From: Ideonella paludis
GTDB taxonomy: Bacteria; Pseudomonadota; Gammaproteobacteria; Burkholderiales; Burkholderiaceae_C
Assembly (NCBI RefSeq): GCF_018069865.1
Contig: NZ_JAGQDG010000008.1
Span: 62,001 to 126,000 of the forward strand
Direction: 5' to 3'
DNA: 64,000 nt
The position numbers and the translations under genes were made by a program. This document shows, piece by piece, positions 24,348 to 33,237 of the stretch; within the stretch, counting starts at the first letter, position 1, and each line of letters begins with the position of its first letter. A model generated the notes under the pieces. It made no database searches and was not told where the DNA came from. It saw only the letters and a program-made list of their open reading frames with translations.

Positions 24348-27107
24348 TCAACTGACCGTGTAGCGGAAGTCTCCATTCTTGGCTGCGCTGACCTTGATTT
24401 TTTCGATCTGGCCGCCTTCGGCCATGCGCGAGAGCACTTCTGCGGCAATTTCTGGCAGTAAAGTGCCATTGAGGATGTGGTCCACATTGCGCGCGCCGCT
24501 GTCCACCTCGGTGCAGCGGGCCAGCACGGCCTCCACCAGCTTGGTGTCGAACTCAAACACGGCCTTGTGGTTGGCCGCCACGCGGGCCGCGATATGGCCG
24601 AGCTTGAGGCGGATGATTTGCTCCAGCACATCGTCGCTGATGGGGTAGTAGGGCACCACCTTCATGCGGCCCAAGAAGGCCGGCTTGAAGGTCTTCATCA
24701 GGATGGGGCGCAGGGCTTCGGCCAGGGCGTCTGCGGGGGGTAGGTCTTCTGGGGCCTTGTTCAAGCAGGCCTGCATGATCTGGCTGGAGCCGATGTTGCT
24801 GGTCAGGATGATGAGGGTGTTGCGGAAGTCGATCTCGCGGCCTTCGGCGTCGTCCATCTGGCCTTTGTCAAAGACCTGGAAGAACATCTCCAGCACATCG
24901 GGGTGGGCCTTCTCCACCTCGTCCAGCAGCACCACGCTGTAGGGGTTGCGGCGCACGGCTTCGGTGAGCACACCGCCTTCGCCATAGCCCACATAGCCCG
25001 GGGGGCTGCCCTTGAGGCCGCTCACGCTATGAGCCTCTTGGTACTCGCTCATATTGATGGTGATGAGCTTTCTCTCGCCACCATAGAGAATGTCGGCCAG
25101 CGCCAGGGCGGTTTCGGTTTTGCCCACGCCCGAAGGCCCCACGAACATGAACACGCCCTTGGGCTTGTTCGGGTCTTCCAAGTTGGCGCGGGCGGTGCGC
25201 ACGCGCTGGGCCACGGCTTCCATCGCATGGTCTTGGCCGATCACGCGCTCTTGCAGCAGGGGCTTCAAGCTCATGACGGTCTTGATCTCGTCCTTGACCA
25301 TCTTGCCCAGCGGAATGCCCGTCCAGGCGGCCACGATCTCGGCCACCACATGGCCGTCCACCTGCATGGGGATCATGGGGTTTTCGCCCTGCAAGGCGGC
25401 TAAAGCATCGAGCTTGGCCTGCAGCTCGGCCTGGGCGGGCGAGAGCACCGGGGCTTCAGGTTTGGCGGCTTTTTTGCTGGTTTTCTTCTTGGGCTCTTCA
25501 AGCGGGGCGGCTTCGGCTTGCGGCGCAGCAGCAGCCTGGGCCTGTGCGGCCTGAATGGCCTGGGCCGCTTCCTTCTCGGCTTCCAGTGTGGCGCGCAGTT
25601 GTTGGATCTCGGTCACCAGCGCTTTCTCAGCCTCATAGCGGGTGTTCAGCGCATCCAGTTCTTGCTGCACGGTGTCGCGCAAGGTTTTGAGCTCGGCCAG
25701 CTTGGGGTGGTGCGCCGCACCTGCGGCGGCCTCGCGGTTCAGGGCGGCTTCTTCGGCGGCCAGGCGCTCCAGGTGCTTCACCCGGTCTTCGATGGCGGCG
25801 GGCACGGCGCTTTGGCCCAGCGCCACTTTGGCACATGCCGTGTCCAGCACGCTGATGGCTTTGTCGGGCAGTTGGCGGCCGCTGATGTAGCGCGCAGAGA
25901 GGCGCACGGCCTCGGTGATGGCCTCATCGAACACGCGCACGGTGAAGTGCTTTTCCATCAGCGGGGCCATGCCGCGCAGCATGGCCGCGGCAATCGGCTC
26001 GCTGGGCTCTTCGACCTTGACCACTTGGAAGCGGCGGGCCAGAGCGGCGTCTTTCTCGAAGTATTTCTTGTACTCGGCCCAGGTGGTGGCGGCCACGGTG
26101 CGCAGCTCGCCGCGCGCGAGTGCGGGCTTGAGCAGGTTGGCGGCGTCGTTCTGGCCAGCTTGGCCGCCCGCGCCAATCATGGTGTGGGCTTCGTCAATGA
26201 AGAGGATGATGGGGTGCGGGCTCTTCTTGACCTCATCGATCACGTTTTTGAGGCGGTTCTCAAACTCGCCCTTCACGCTGGCGCCGGCTTGCAGCAGGCC
26301 CATGTCCAAGGTGTGCAGGGCCACGCCTTGCAGCGGAGGCGGTACATCGCCCGACGCAATGCGCAGCGCCAAGCCTTCGACCACCGCGGTCTTGCCCACG
26401 CCCGCCTCGCCGGTGAGGATGGGGTTGTTTTGGCGGCGCCGCATCAGGATGTCAATGGTCTGGCGGATCTCGGTGTCGCGGCCAATAACCGGGTCGAGCT
26501 TGCCGCTTTTGGCGCGCTCGGTCAGGTTGGTGGTGAACTGGTCCAAGGCGGGTGTGGCGCCTGCGGCGGCGTGGCCCGAACTGGGGGTTTCGTCGCTGGC
26601 CGGGGCATCAGCGCTGCGCACAGCCTGCACCGCTTCGGCCGAGCCTTGGGTGGCCTCATCGAGCTTGTGCTTGAGCTCGTCGAGCTTGAACTTAACGAAC
26701 AGCTTGCTGCCTCGGAAGGCGAGTTGCTTGAGCTTGTCGTCGGTGAGCAGGGCCAACAAAAGGTGGGCGCTGCGGATGCGCGGGTTGTGGGTGTCGAGCG
26801 AAGCGATCAGCCACGCGTGTTCAAACAGGGCCGGCAGGTTCTCGCTCAGCACCGGGGTGCGGGTGTTGCCGGCCTTGAAGCGGCTGATCTCGGCCTCCAG
26901 GTCGCGCTGCAGCTCAGAGGGGGAGACTTCATGGCGGCGGCACAGCAGCGTGAAGTCGCTTTGCGGCTGCTCCAGCAGGGCCAAAAACAGGTGCTCCAAG
27001 TCGACCTCATAGTGGCCGCGTGCCATGCACAGGCTGGCGGCCCGCTCGGCGGCCTTGCGGCTGCTGTCATTGAGTTTGGAGATCAGCGTCTTGAGGTGCG
27101 ACGACAT
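24348..27107 (-). CDS. clpV: TssH/ClpV, T6SS sheath-disassembly AAA+ ATPase
   Basis: 919 residues from ATG 27107 (conserved start MSSHLKTLISKLNDSS). The N-terminal ~160 residues are the Clp N-domain that binds contracted sheath. AAA module 1 has Walker A GEAGVGKTAVVEG (~235) and Walker B IDEAHTMIGAG; a coiled middle domain (~420-560, including an Ala/Lys-rich insert KKKTSKKAAK) follows; AAA module 2 has GPSGVGKTETALALAD (~655) and LLDEVEKAHPDV. ClpV hexamers pull TssC out of contracted sheaths to recycle TssB/TssC. It lies in the minus-strand operon after tssG. The length matches ClpV (~870-920). Confidence 0.97.
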   Translation of the reverse strand: MSSHLKTLISKLNDSSRKAAERAASLCMARGHYEVDLEHLFLALLEQPQSDFTLLCRRHEVSPSELQRDLEAEISRFKAGNTRTPVLSENLPALFEHAWLIASLDTHNPRIRSAHLLLALLTDDKLKQLAFRGSKLFVKFKLDELKHKLDEATQGSAEAVQAVRSADAPASDETPSSGHAAAGATPALDQFTTNLTERAKSGKLDPVIGRDTEIRQTIDILMRRRQNNPILTGEAGVGKTAVVEGLALRIASGDVPPPLQGVALHTLDMGLLQAGASVKGEFENRLKNVIDEVKKSPHPIILFIDEAHTMIGAGGQAGQNDAANLLKPALARGELRTVAATTWAEYKKYFEKDAALARRFQVVKVEEPSEPIAAAMLRGMAPLMEKHFTVRVFDEAITEAVRLSARYISGRQLPDKAISVLDTACAKVALGQSAVPAAIEDRVKHLERLAAEEAALNREAAAGAAHHPKLAELKTLRDTVQQELDALNTRYEAEKALVTEIQQLRATLEAEKEAAQAIQAAQAQAAAAPQAEAAPLEEPKKKTSKKAAKPEAPVLSPAQAELQAKLDALAALQGENPMIPMQVDGHVVAEIVAAWTGIPLGKMVKDEIKTVMSLKPLLQERVIGQDHAMEAVAQRVRTARANLEDPNKPKGVFMFVGPSGVGKTETALALADILYGGERKLITINMSEYQEAHSVSGLKGSPPGYVGYGEGGVLTEAVRRNPYSVVLLDEVEKAHPDVLEMFFQVFDKGQMDDAEGREIDFRNTLIILTSNIGSSQIMQACLNKAPEDLPPADALAEALRPILMKTFKPAFLGRMKVVPYYPISDDVLEQIIRLKLGHIAARVAANHKAVFEFDTKLVEAVLARCTEVDSGARNVDHILNGTLLPEIAAEVLSRMAEGGQIEKIKVSAAKNGDFRYTVS

Positions 27108-27153
27108 GGTGAAGGTTCCCTTTGTTTTGATTCGTTGAGTTTGACCCTGGCCG

Positions 27154-28218
27154 CTAGGCCACAGCCAAGAGTTGATAGCCCGCATCGAGGCGGTCATTGG
27201 CGGCCGGTTGGGTCAGCAGGAAGCTGTCCCAGCCCAAGCGGGTGGCGGTGCTGCCGCCCAGCGTGGTGCCTTGCACGGCTTCGGCCTTCAAGGCCAGCTT
27301 CACCTCAAACTCCAAGGTGGTGCCGCACAGCAAGGTCAGCAGCTCTTGCAGGGCCACGGCACCAGGCCCGCCGGGCAAAAAGCGCCGGAAGCGTTCGGCC
27401 GACATGGGGCCCAGCGTCAGGCGCATGCGCAAGTCGCGCTGCCAGACGCGCTCCCCCATCACCGCGCCTTGGCCCAGGCCCGCGCCACCCAGGCCGAGCT
27501 GGGTTTGGTTCTCGCGCGGCAAGGTGAACCACCGGCCCACAAACTGCTCGACCTGCACCGGCACGCCGAAATAGGCCGCCAGCACATGGCGCAAGGTGGT
27601 GGCCGACACCGGCCGCTGCTGCAGCAAACCGGCGAAATGAGCCAGTGCAAAATCGGAGACGCCGCCTTCGCGGGCCCGCAGGCGGTCGCGCAGCGCTGGG
27701 TGGCCCAGGCCCGCCACCGACATCACCAGGGGCAGAAACTGATGGCGCGGGTCGTCTTCAAACCGAATGGCCAAGCGGTGCTTGCGCCAGGCTTGGTAGA
27801 ACAAGACGACGGCCCGGTGCAAAAAGATGTCGAGAAAGGCGCGCCCGGCCAAGTCCTTCTCGTACATCTCGCGCCGTGCAAACAGCTCGGTGTAGAACAG
27901 CGGCAGCGCCCCGCCCGCACCCAGCAGGCCCATGAAGGCGGGCGTCATCTCCAGGCGCGCAATGTCTTTGGCGGCTGGGGCCTCTGCTTCGGGCGCTGTG
28001 GCGGCAGCGTCGGTGTGGAGCTTGACATCAAAGCCCGCCACTTCGCTGGCCGGAAAGCTCATGGACAAGGCATTGCGGAACTTGAGCTTGTGCTCAAACA
28101 CCGCCGCGCCATGCAGCCGCTCTTGTTGGCTGAACCAGCGTTGCAGCAGGCGCACGGCTTGAAAGAAGCCGTAGCGCTCAGGCCTGCTGAACAGACGCTG
28201 GATCACGCTGTGGTTCAC
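27154..28218 (-). CDS. tssG: TssG, T6SS baseplate subunit
   Basis: 354 residues of the ImpH/VasB family. Conserved pieces include YGFFQAVRLLQRWF near the start, FPASEVAGFDV, the central LEMTPAFMGLLGAGGALPLFYTEL motif (in pieces), RAFLDIFLHRAVVLFYQAWRKHR, and the C-terminal RMRLTLGPMSAERFRRFLPGG. TssG joins TssF and TssE in the wedge of the baseplate on which the sheath is built. Its ATG overlaps the tssF stop by 4 bp (ATGA), so the two are translated together. Confidence 0.96.
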   Translation of the reverse strand: MNHSVIQRLFSRPERYGFFQAVRLLQRWFSQQERLHGAAVFEHKLKFRNALSMSFPASEVAGFDVKLHTDAAATAPEAEAPAAKDIARLEMTPAFMGLLGAGGALPLFYTELFARREMYEKDLAGRAFLDIFLHRAVVLFYQAWRKHRLAIRFEDDPRHQFLPLVMSVAGLGHPALRDRLRAREGGVSDFALAHFAGLLQQRPVSATTLRHVLAAYFGVPVQVEQFVGRWFTLPRENQTQLGLGGAGLGQGAVMGERVWQRDLRMRLTLGPMSAERFRRFLPGGPGAVALQELLTLLCGTTLEFEVKLALKAEAVQGTTLGGSTATRLGWDSFLLTQPAANDRLDAGYQLLAVA

Positions 28219-30059
28219 AGCAGGCTCCCGTCGCCGCTGCGCCGCGGAAAGCTCATCAACTCTTCTTGGGTGCGCTCGGAGAAGAGCTTGAGCTGGATGA
28301 AGCTGTTGGCATGCACGTAGAGGCCAAAGAAGTGGTCGAGCACCTGGCCGAACAGCCGCAGGCCGGTGCCCACAAAGTGCTGCTCATTGACCTTGACCCG
28401 CACTTCAGTGCCGCGCACAAAGGTGACGAAGGGCTGGCCCGGCATGCAGGCGGTGACGGCGTGGTGGCTGATGCCGACGATGCCGTCGAGCTGGCGCTGG
28501 TTGGCGTCGCTATGCGGCAGGTCGTAGAGGCGCAGCATTTCGCGCAGCGCTTCCAAGCCGCCAGAGGACAGGGTGAGGTGGTTGAGCGAGAGGTGCGAGA
28601 TCAGCCGCCACAGTGCGCCGCGGCCACGGTCGAGGCGGTGGCTCAGGCTGGGCTTGCGCAGCAGGCGCACCTCGCGCGCATTGCGCAGGCCTTCCAAGAA
28701 CAAGTCGCCACCGGCTTGGCCCACGGTCAGCTGCGAGGGCAGGTCGCGGTTGGTGGCCTTGACCTCGATGGACAGGGTGTCGGTTTGGACCTCAGCAGGG
28801 TCGAAGTTGATGTCGACGATGGAGATCTCGGTTTCGTAGCCGGGGCTGCGCGCGGCCAGTGTGTCATCGCGGTGCGCCACCCAATACCGGGCGGCGGATT
28901 CGCCGCTGGCCAGCAGCGCGTCGTGCTGCAGGGCGAAGAAGGGGCGGAACTCCTGCACCTCATCTCCCTGCGGGGTTTGGTGCACGCGAAACACCTTGTC
29001 AATTGAATAGACCTCGTGGCCGTGGGCGCGGCGGCCATCGGGCAGCACCGGGTACCGGTCACTGGTGTGGGTGATGCGGATCGGGTCGGCGCGCTGGCTG
29101 AAGAGATTGACCACCGGCGTGCAGCCGGTCAGCAAGTTGCGCGCTGAGATCGTCTCCAGAAGCCGGGCTTCGTCCGATTCGCCGCGAATGCCGGCCATCG
29201 CCAAGTGCAGGGTGACCTGGCGGGCCTTGCTCTGCGCCAAGGCTTTGGGCCAGGGCAGGTCGATGAAGTTGAACTTTTCCGGGAAGGCGAAGTACTCGGT
29301 CAGCAGCCGGTAGGCGGCGTGCGAGCGCGCATCAAAGTCGATCAGTGCTTCATGCTCGGCAAAGCCCACCGCGCGGGGCAGAGACTCTGGGGCCGCCTGC
29401 CAAGGGCCGGTGGCTTGGGTTTGCAGCAAGCTGCCCACCACGCGGCCACACAGGGCTTCGCGCAGCACCGTGACTTGAGAGGTGTCGCCCGAGAGGTGCA
29501 GGCGCAGGGTGTCGGTGCCGAGTTGGTCCCACTGCGCTTGCGGCGAGACCAACTCCAGGGTCAGGGACAGCACCGAGGTGGCCTGCCGGGGCACTGGGGT
29601 GCCGTCGGGCGCATTGAGCACCGAGCGGAAGCTGGCGCTGCTCAAACGCAGCGGCAGCAGGTGCACGTCATAGGCGGTGCGGAACTTGCAGGTCACGCCG
29701 CGCACGGGCCGCGTGTTGAGCACGGTGCCGCGCTCCACCACACTGCCTTGGGTCATCTGCGAGGCGCCCGCGCCGATGTCGAACTGCGCGACAGAGCAAG
29801 ACGGGAAGGGCCGCAGATAGTGCGGATAAAGCACCTCGATCAGCGACTCGGTGAAGAGCGGAAAGTCATCGTCCAAGCGCTTTTGGATGCGTGCCGACAG
29901 CAACGCAAAGCTTTGGATCAGCCGCTCCACATGAGGGTCTGAGGAGTCGCCCGCCATGTGCAACTGGCCCGCCACACGCGGGTACATGGCCGAGAAATCT
30001 TTGGCGGCCGCGTGCAAAAACGCAAGTTCACGCTCGTAGTGTGGAAGGAGTTTTTCCAT
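28215..30059 (-). CDS. tssF: TssF, T6SS baseplate subunit
   Basis: 614 residues of the ImpG/VasA family. Family landmarks: YERELAFLHAAAKDFSAMYP and HVERLIQSFALLSARIQKRLDDDFP at the start, LIEVLYPHYLRPFPSCSVAQF, PVVNLFSQRADPI in the middle and LFGQVLDHFFGLYVHANSFIQL near the end. Two TssF with one TssG make the core wedge of the baseplate, functionally like phage gp6/gp7. It follows tssE by 28 bp. The length fits the family (~590-620). Confidence 0.97.
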   Translation of the reverse strand: MEKLLPHYERELAFLHAAAKDFSAMYPRVAGQLHMAGDSSDPHVERLIQSFALLSARIQKRLDDDFPLFTESLIEVLYPHYLRPFPSCSVAQFDIGAGASQMTQGSVVERGTVLNTRPVRGVTCKFRTAYDVHLLPLRLSSASFRSVLNAPDGTPVPRQATSVLSLTLELVSPQAQWDQLGTDTLRLHLSGDTSQVTVLREALCGRVVGSLLQTQATGPWQAAPESLPRAVGFAEHEALIDFDARSHAAYRLLTEYFAFPEKFNFIDLPWPKALAQSKARQVTLHLAMAGIRGESDEARLLETISARNLLTGCTPVVNLFSQRADPIRITHTSDRYPVLPDGRRAHGHEVYSIDKVFRVHQTPQGDEVQEFRPFFALQHDALLASGESAARYWVAHRDDTLAARSPGYETEISIVDINFDPAEVQTDTLSIEVKATNRDLPSQLTVGQAGGDLFLEGLRNAREVRLLRKPSLSHRLDRGRGALWRLISHLSLNHLTLSSGGLEALREMLRLYDLPHSDANQRQLDGIVGISHHAVTACMPGQPFVTFVRGTEVRVKVNEQHFVGTGLRLFGQVLDHFFGLYVHANSFIQLKLFSERTQEELMSFPRRSGDGSLL

Positions 30060-30087
30060 GACTCAAGCGTTCAGGTTCGCAGTGGAC

Positions 30088-30546
30088 TTAAAGGCGCGCA
30101 ACGTCCACATGCTGGGTCACCGGGTGCAAGGTGGCATTGAAGTTGATGGGCTCACGCAGTTCCTCCACGGCCAAGATGGCATGGATGCGAAAGCACAGCT
30201 TCTTGCTGCCAAAGGATTCGGGTGTCAACTCCACGCGGACCTGGCGCAGGCGCGGCTCGTGGTGGTTGACGGTGCGCTCCAGGGAGCGGCAAATGTCGGC
30301 GCGGTCTTCGGGTTTGACCAAGCTCATGGACGAAAAATCGGTGAGCCCAAACCCCAAGACCGAGTCTCGGCTGCGCGGAAAGTCGGCCAAGATCTCGTTG
30401 CTCAGCCCGCGGCGGGTGTTGAGCAGGGCTTCCAGGTCGCGAGCGACGTGCTCACGCACGGCCTCCAGGCTGAGCCCGTGGTCGCTGCTACGCTGGCCGG
30501 ACGTGTCCGTCAGCCTGTCGAGAAAGCTGGCTGAAAACCGTTTCAT
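30088..30546 (-). CDS. tssE: TssE, gp25-like T6SS baseplate protein
   Basis: 152 residues from ATG 30546. A GTG at 30573 extends the frame but lies inside a terminator stem, so ATG 30546 (MKRFSASFLDRLTD) is preferred. The gp25 family signs are LEALLNTRRGLSNEILADFPRS and the late beta strand KKLCFRIHAIL. TssE connects the baseplate wedge to the first sheath ring. It is separated from the upstream hcp by an intrinsic terminator, so its expression likely depends on read-through. Confidence 0.94.
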   Translation of the reverse strand: MKRFSASFLDRLTDTSGQRSSDHGLSLEAVREHVARDLEALLNTRRGLSNEILADFPRSRDSVLGFGLTDFSSMSLVKPEDRADICRSLERTVNHHEPRLRQVRVELTPESFGSKKLCFRIHAILAVEELREPINFNATLHPVTQHVDVARL

Positions 30547-30551
30547 GCATG

Positions 30552-30583
30552 AAAAAAGCGGCGGCTGTGACACCGCCGCTTTT
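30552..30583 (-). terminator. Intrinsic terminator between hcp and tssE
   Basis: On the minus strand an 11-bp stem (AAAAGCGGCGG with CCGCCGCTTTT; plus-strand 30554-30564 and 30573-30583) closes an 8-nt loop and is followed by a T6 run. It lies 18 bp after the hcp stop and 6 bp before the tssE ATG. This would let hcp, tssB and tssC be made in excess over the baseplate genes by partial termination. Confidence 0.85.
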
Positions 30584-30600
30584 CATCGCTGAACCCGCAA

Positions 30601-31161
30601 TTAAGCGTAGGTCGCAGTGTTGGTCGCCAGGTTCCAGGCGCCGGTGCCGGTGACGGCGGCTTGGCTGCCGTCCAGTTTGGCGGCCATGTAGCTCCACTCC
30701 ACTGCGGAGTACTTCAGGCCAAAGGCTTCCTTGGGCAGACCTTCTTCGGTCACCGACGGCGCCACGTGCGAGACCAGCACGTTCTTCAGCTTGATTTCCA
30801 GGTACTTCACGCGAGCATTGGCGGTGCCGTTGTTGAAGGAGCCGGTCTGGCCGCTGGCGCGATAGAAGGTGATGACCACTTCAGGGGTGATCAGGCCTTG
30901 CGAGGCAGCTTGCCACAGCTTGGGGCTGGCAGAGTCGATGTCCTTGACGAACACCATTTCACCGTGCTCGGTGCGCTCAGAGGTGTGACCGCCCGAGGTC
31001 GACGACGAGGCCGACTTGGGCTGGCGGATCACATGCGACCACGAATCGACTTCGATCGTGGGCTTGGAGTTCTGGCCGGTGGGGTTCGCGCTGCCGTGCA
31101 CGCTGTCACGAACGTCGCCCTTGATGGCGGAGTTCTTAAACTCGACGTAAATGTCTTTCAT
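30601..31161 (-). CDS. hcp: Hcp (TssD), T6SS inner-tube protein
   Basis: 186 residues; Hcp proteins are usually ~160-175, and forms with this loop insertion occur. The start MKDIYVEFKNSAIKGDVRD and IEVDSWSHVIRQPKSAS match the Hcp1 family, as do GEMVFVKDIDSASPKLWQAASQG, VVITFYRA and VKYLEIKLKNVLVSHV. Hexameric rings stack to form the injected tube and hold some effectors in the pore. AGGA precedes the ATG. The gene lies between tssC and a terminator, the expected place for a highly expressed component. Confidence 0.97.
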   Translation of the reverse strand: MKDIYVEFKNSAIKGDVRDSVHGSANPTGQNSKPTIEVDSWSHVIRQPKSASSSTSGGHTSERTEHGEMVFVKDIDSASPKLWQAASQGLITPEVVITFYRASGQTGSFNNGTANARVKYLEIKLKNVLVSHVAPSVTEEGLPKEAFGLKYSAVEWSYMAAKLDGSQAAVTGTGAWNLATNTATYA

Positions 31162-31198
31162 TCCTGTTTTCCCTTTAGATTAGTACTGCACGGTCAAA

Positions 31199-32680
31199 TT
31201 AGCCTGCCGACCCTGGCAACTCAGCGACCAAGCGCAGAGACACCGAGAGCTCATCAAGCTGGAAATGCGGTCGCACAAAGGCCACCGCGCGATAGGCGCC
31301 AGGCTTGCCAGGCACCTCCTTCACTTCCACCGAGGCCTCGCGTAAGGGGTACTTGGCCTTGGCTTCTTGTGAGGCGCTGTCGTCTGCCAGCACATACTGC
31401 CCGATCCAACTGTTGAGATAAGTCTCTACGTTGGACGCTGCCGCAAAGCTGCCGATCTTGTCGCGCATCATGGCCTTCAGATAGTGGGCAATGCGGCAGA
31501 CCGAGAAGATGTACTGCAACTGGGCCGACAGCGCCGAGTTGGCGTTGGCGGCGTCAGAGTCGTACTTCAGCGGCTTTTGGGTGGACTGCGTGGCAAAGAA
31601 TGCCGCGTAGTCGGTGTTCTTGCAATGCACCAGCGGAATGAAACCCAGGTCGCTGAGTTCTTTTTCACGCCGATCGGTGATGGCGATCTCCGTGGGGCAC
31701 TTCAGGGCCACTTCACCATCGTCGGTGCGGAAGGTGTGGGTGGGCAGGTCTTCGACCAGGCCACCACCTTCAACGCCCCGAATGGCGGCACACCAGCCGT
31801 AGTTTTCAAAGGCGGCAGTGAGGCGCGCGCCCAGCGCAAAGGCCGAGTTGACCCACAGGTAACGTGAGTGGTCGGTGCCATCGACGTCTTCCACGAAGTT
31901 GAAGCCTTCGGTGGTGATGCCGTCCTTGGGGTTGTAGGGCAGGCGGCCCAAGAAGCGCGGCAGGGCCATGCCCACGTAACGTGCATCTTCAGACTCGCGG
32001 AAGGATTTCCACTTGGCGTACTCCACCGTGTCGAAGACCTTAGACAGGTCACGCGGCTTGCCGAGGTCGGAGAAGCTCTCCAAGCCGAACAGCTCGGGCG
32101 AAGCAGCCGTCAAGAAAGGCGCATGCGCGGCGGCGGCCACATGCGACATCTGCTCGACGAAGTACATGTCTTCGGGCTGACGGGTCAGCTCGAAGTCGCC
32201 AATCAGGGCGCCGAAGGGGGCGCCACCGAAGGTACCGAATTCCTCTTCGTAGACCTTCTTGAACAAGGCGCTCTGATCAAAGTCGATCGAGGTCTTGAAG
32301 TCGCGAATCAGGTCTTTCTTGTTGGCGTTGAAGACTTGGATCTTCATCATGGCGCCGGTCGACGTGTGCTTGCACAAGTAGTGCAGGCCGCGCCATGTGG
32401 ACTCCAACTGCTGGAACTGAGGTGCGTGCATGACCTCAGAGAGCTGTGCCGAGATCAGGCGATCCAGCTCGGCGACGCGGGCGTCCAGCGTGGCGCTGAG
32501 GTTGTCGGACACCACGACGGTGCCTTGCAAGACCTCTTGCACCAGCTCGGAGATGATGTCCTTGGCGCGGTGGTGCTCGGTGTCAGAGCGCGCCACCCGG
32601 CTTTGCGTGACGATGCTGTCCAGCAAGCTGCCTTCAGTGGTGGTGGCTTGCGCCTGTGAGGATGCGGCGGTTTGAGACAT
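31199..32680 (-). CDS. tssC: TssC (VipB), T6SS sheath large subunit
   Basis: 493 residues, the usual length. Strong family motifs: LDRLISAQLSEVMHAPQFQQLESTWRGL (in part), VLIGDFE-like GALIGDFELTRQPEDM, VFDTVEYAKWKSFRESEDARYVGMALPRFL (in part), GYNP-like RLPYNPKDG, and the C-terminal NSWIGQYVLADD plus an end rich in VEVKEVPGKPGAYRAVAFVRP. With TssB it forms the contractile sheath around Hcp; ClpV removes TssC after contraction. It starts 5 bp after tssB. Confidence 0.98.
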   Translation of the reverse strand: MSQTAASSQAQATTTEGSLLDSIVTQSRVARSDTEHHRAKDIISELVQEVLQGTVVVSDNLSATLDARVAELDRLISAQLSEVMHAPQFQQLESTWRGLHYLCKHTSTGAMMKIQVFNANKKDLIRDFKTSIDFDQSALFKKVYEEEFGTFGGAPFGALIGDFELTRQPEDMYFVEQMSHVAAAAHAPFLTAASPELFGLESFSDLGKPRDLSKVFDTVEYAKWKSFRESEDARYVGMALPRFLGRLPYNPKDGITTEGFNFVEDVDGTDHSRYLWVNSAFALGARLTAAFENYGWCAAIRGVEGGGLVEDLPTHTFRTDDGEVALKCPTEIAITDRREKELSDLGFIPLVHCKNTDYAAFFATQSTQKPLKYDSDAANANSALSAQLQYIFSVCRIAHYLKAMMRDKIGSFAAASNVETYLNSWIGQYVLADDSASQEAKAKYPLREASVEVKEVPGKPGAYRAVAFVRPHFQLDELSVSLRLVAELPGSAG

Positions 32681-32685
32681 GCGCG

Positions 32686-33201
32686 TTACTCCTTGGGGCC
32701 GCGTGTTTCGGCTTCGAGCTTCTTGAGCTGCTCGGTACTGCTGAGGACTTCACCGAGGATGTCCTCAAGTTTGTCGTTGCCAGCCAGCTTGTTGCGCAGG
32801 TCGGCCAGCTTGGTGCGGGCTTCCAGCAGCTTGCGCAGGGGCTCGACTTGCTGCACCACGGCTTCTGGCTGGAAGTCCTCCATGCTGTTGAAGCCCAGGT
32901 TGACGGCAAACTCGCCGCCGTCAGCACTGAGGGTGTTTTTGACGCGGAAGGACGCCTTGGGCGCCATGCCTGCCATCACCTCATCGAAGTTGTCGAGGTC
33001 CACATTGACGAACTTGCGGTCCTTCAGCTTGGGTAGCGGTTTGTCAGGGTCCGGCTGTCCGGTGAAGTCGCCCAGCACGCCCACCACAAAAGGCAATTCG
33101 CGCTGCTCGACCGCATCGCCGATCTCGACGTCATAGGTGAGTTGAACGCGGGGAGGGCGCACTTTCTCAAGCCGCTTTTGAACGCTGTCTTTCTTAGCCA
33201 T
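32686..33201 (-). CDS. tssB: TssB (VipA), T6SS sheath small subunit
   Basis: 171 residues with the typical start MAKKDSVQKRLEKVRPPRVQ, the conserved LPFVVGVLGDFTG, KDRKFVNVDLDNFDEVMAGM and SMEDFQPEAVV. TssB and TssC interlock to make the contractile sheath. It is the first structural gene of the minus-strand operon after the accessory lipoprotein, with 36 bp between. Confidence 0.98.
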   Translation of the reverse strand: MAKKDSVQKRLEKVRPPRVQLTYDVEIGDAVEQRELPFVVGVLGDFTGQPDPDKPLPKLKDRKFVNVDLDNFDEVMAGMAPKASFRVKNTLSADGGEFAVNLGFNSMEDFQPEAVVQQVEPLRKLLEARTKLADLRNKLAGNDKLEDILGEVLSSTEQLKKLEAETRGPKE

Positions 33202-33237
33202 GGTGTTCTCGATGAAAGGGTTGAGCAGGCGAGGGGA

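Noticed and set aside
30546-30573. GTG start at 30573 for tssE
   Set aside because: It lies inside the stem of the hcp terminator; ATG 30546 starts at the conserved family N-terminus.
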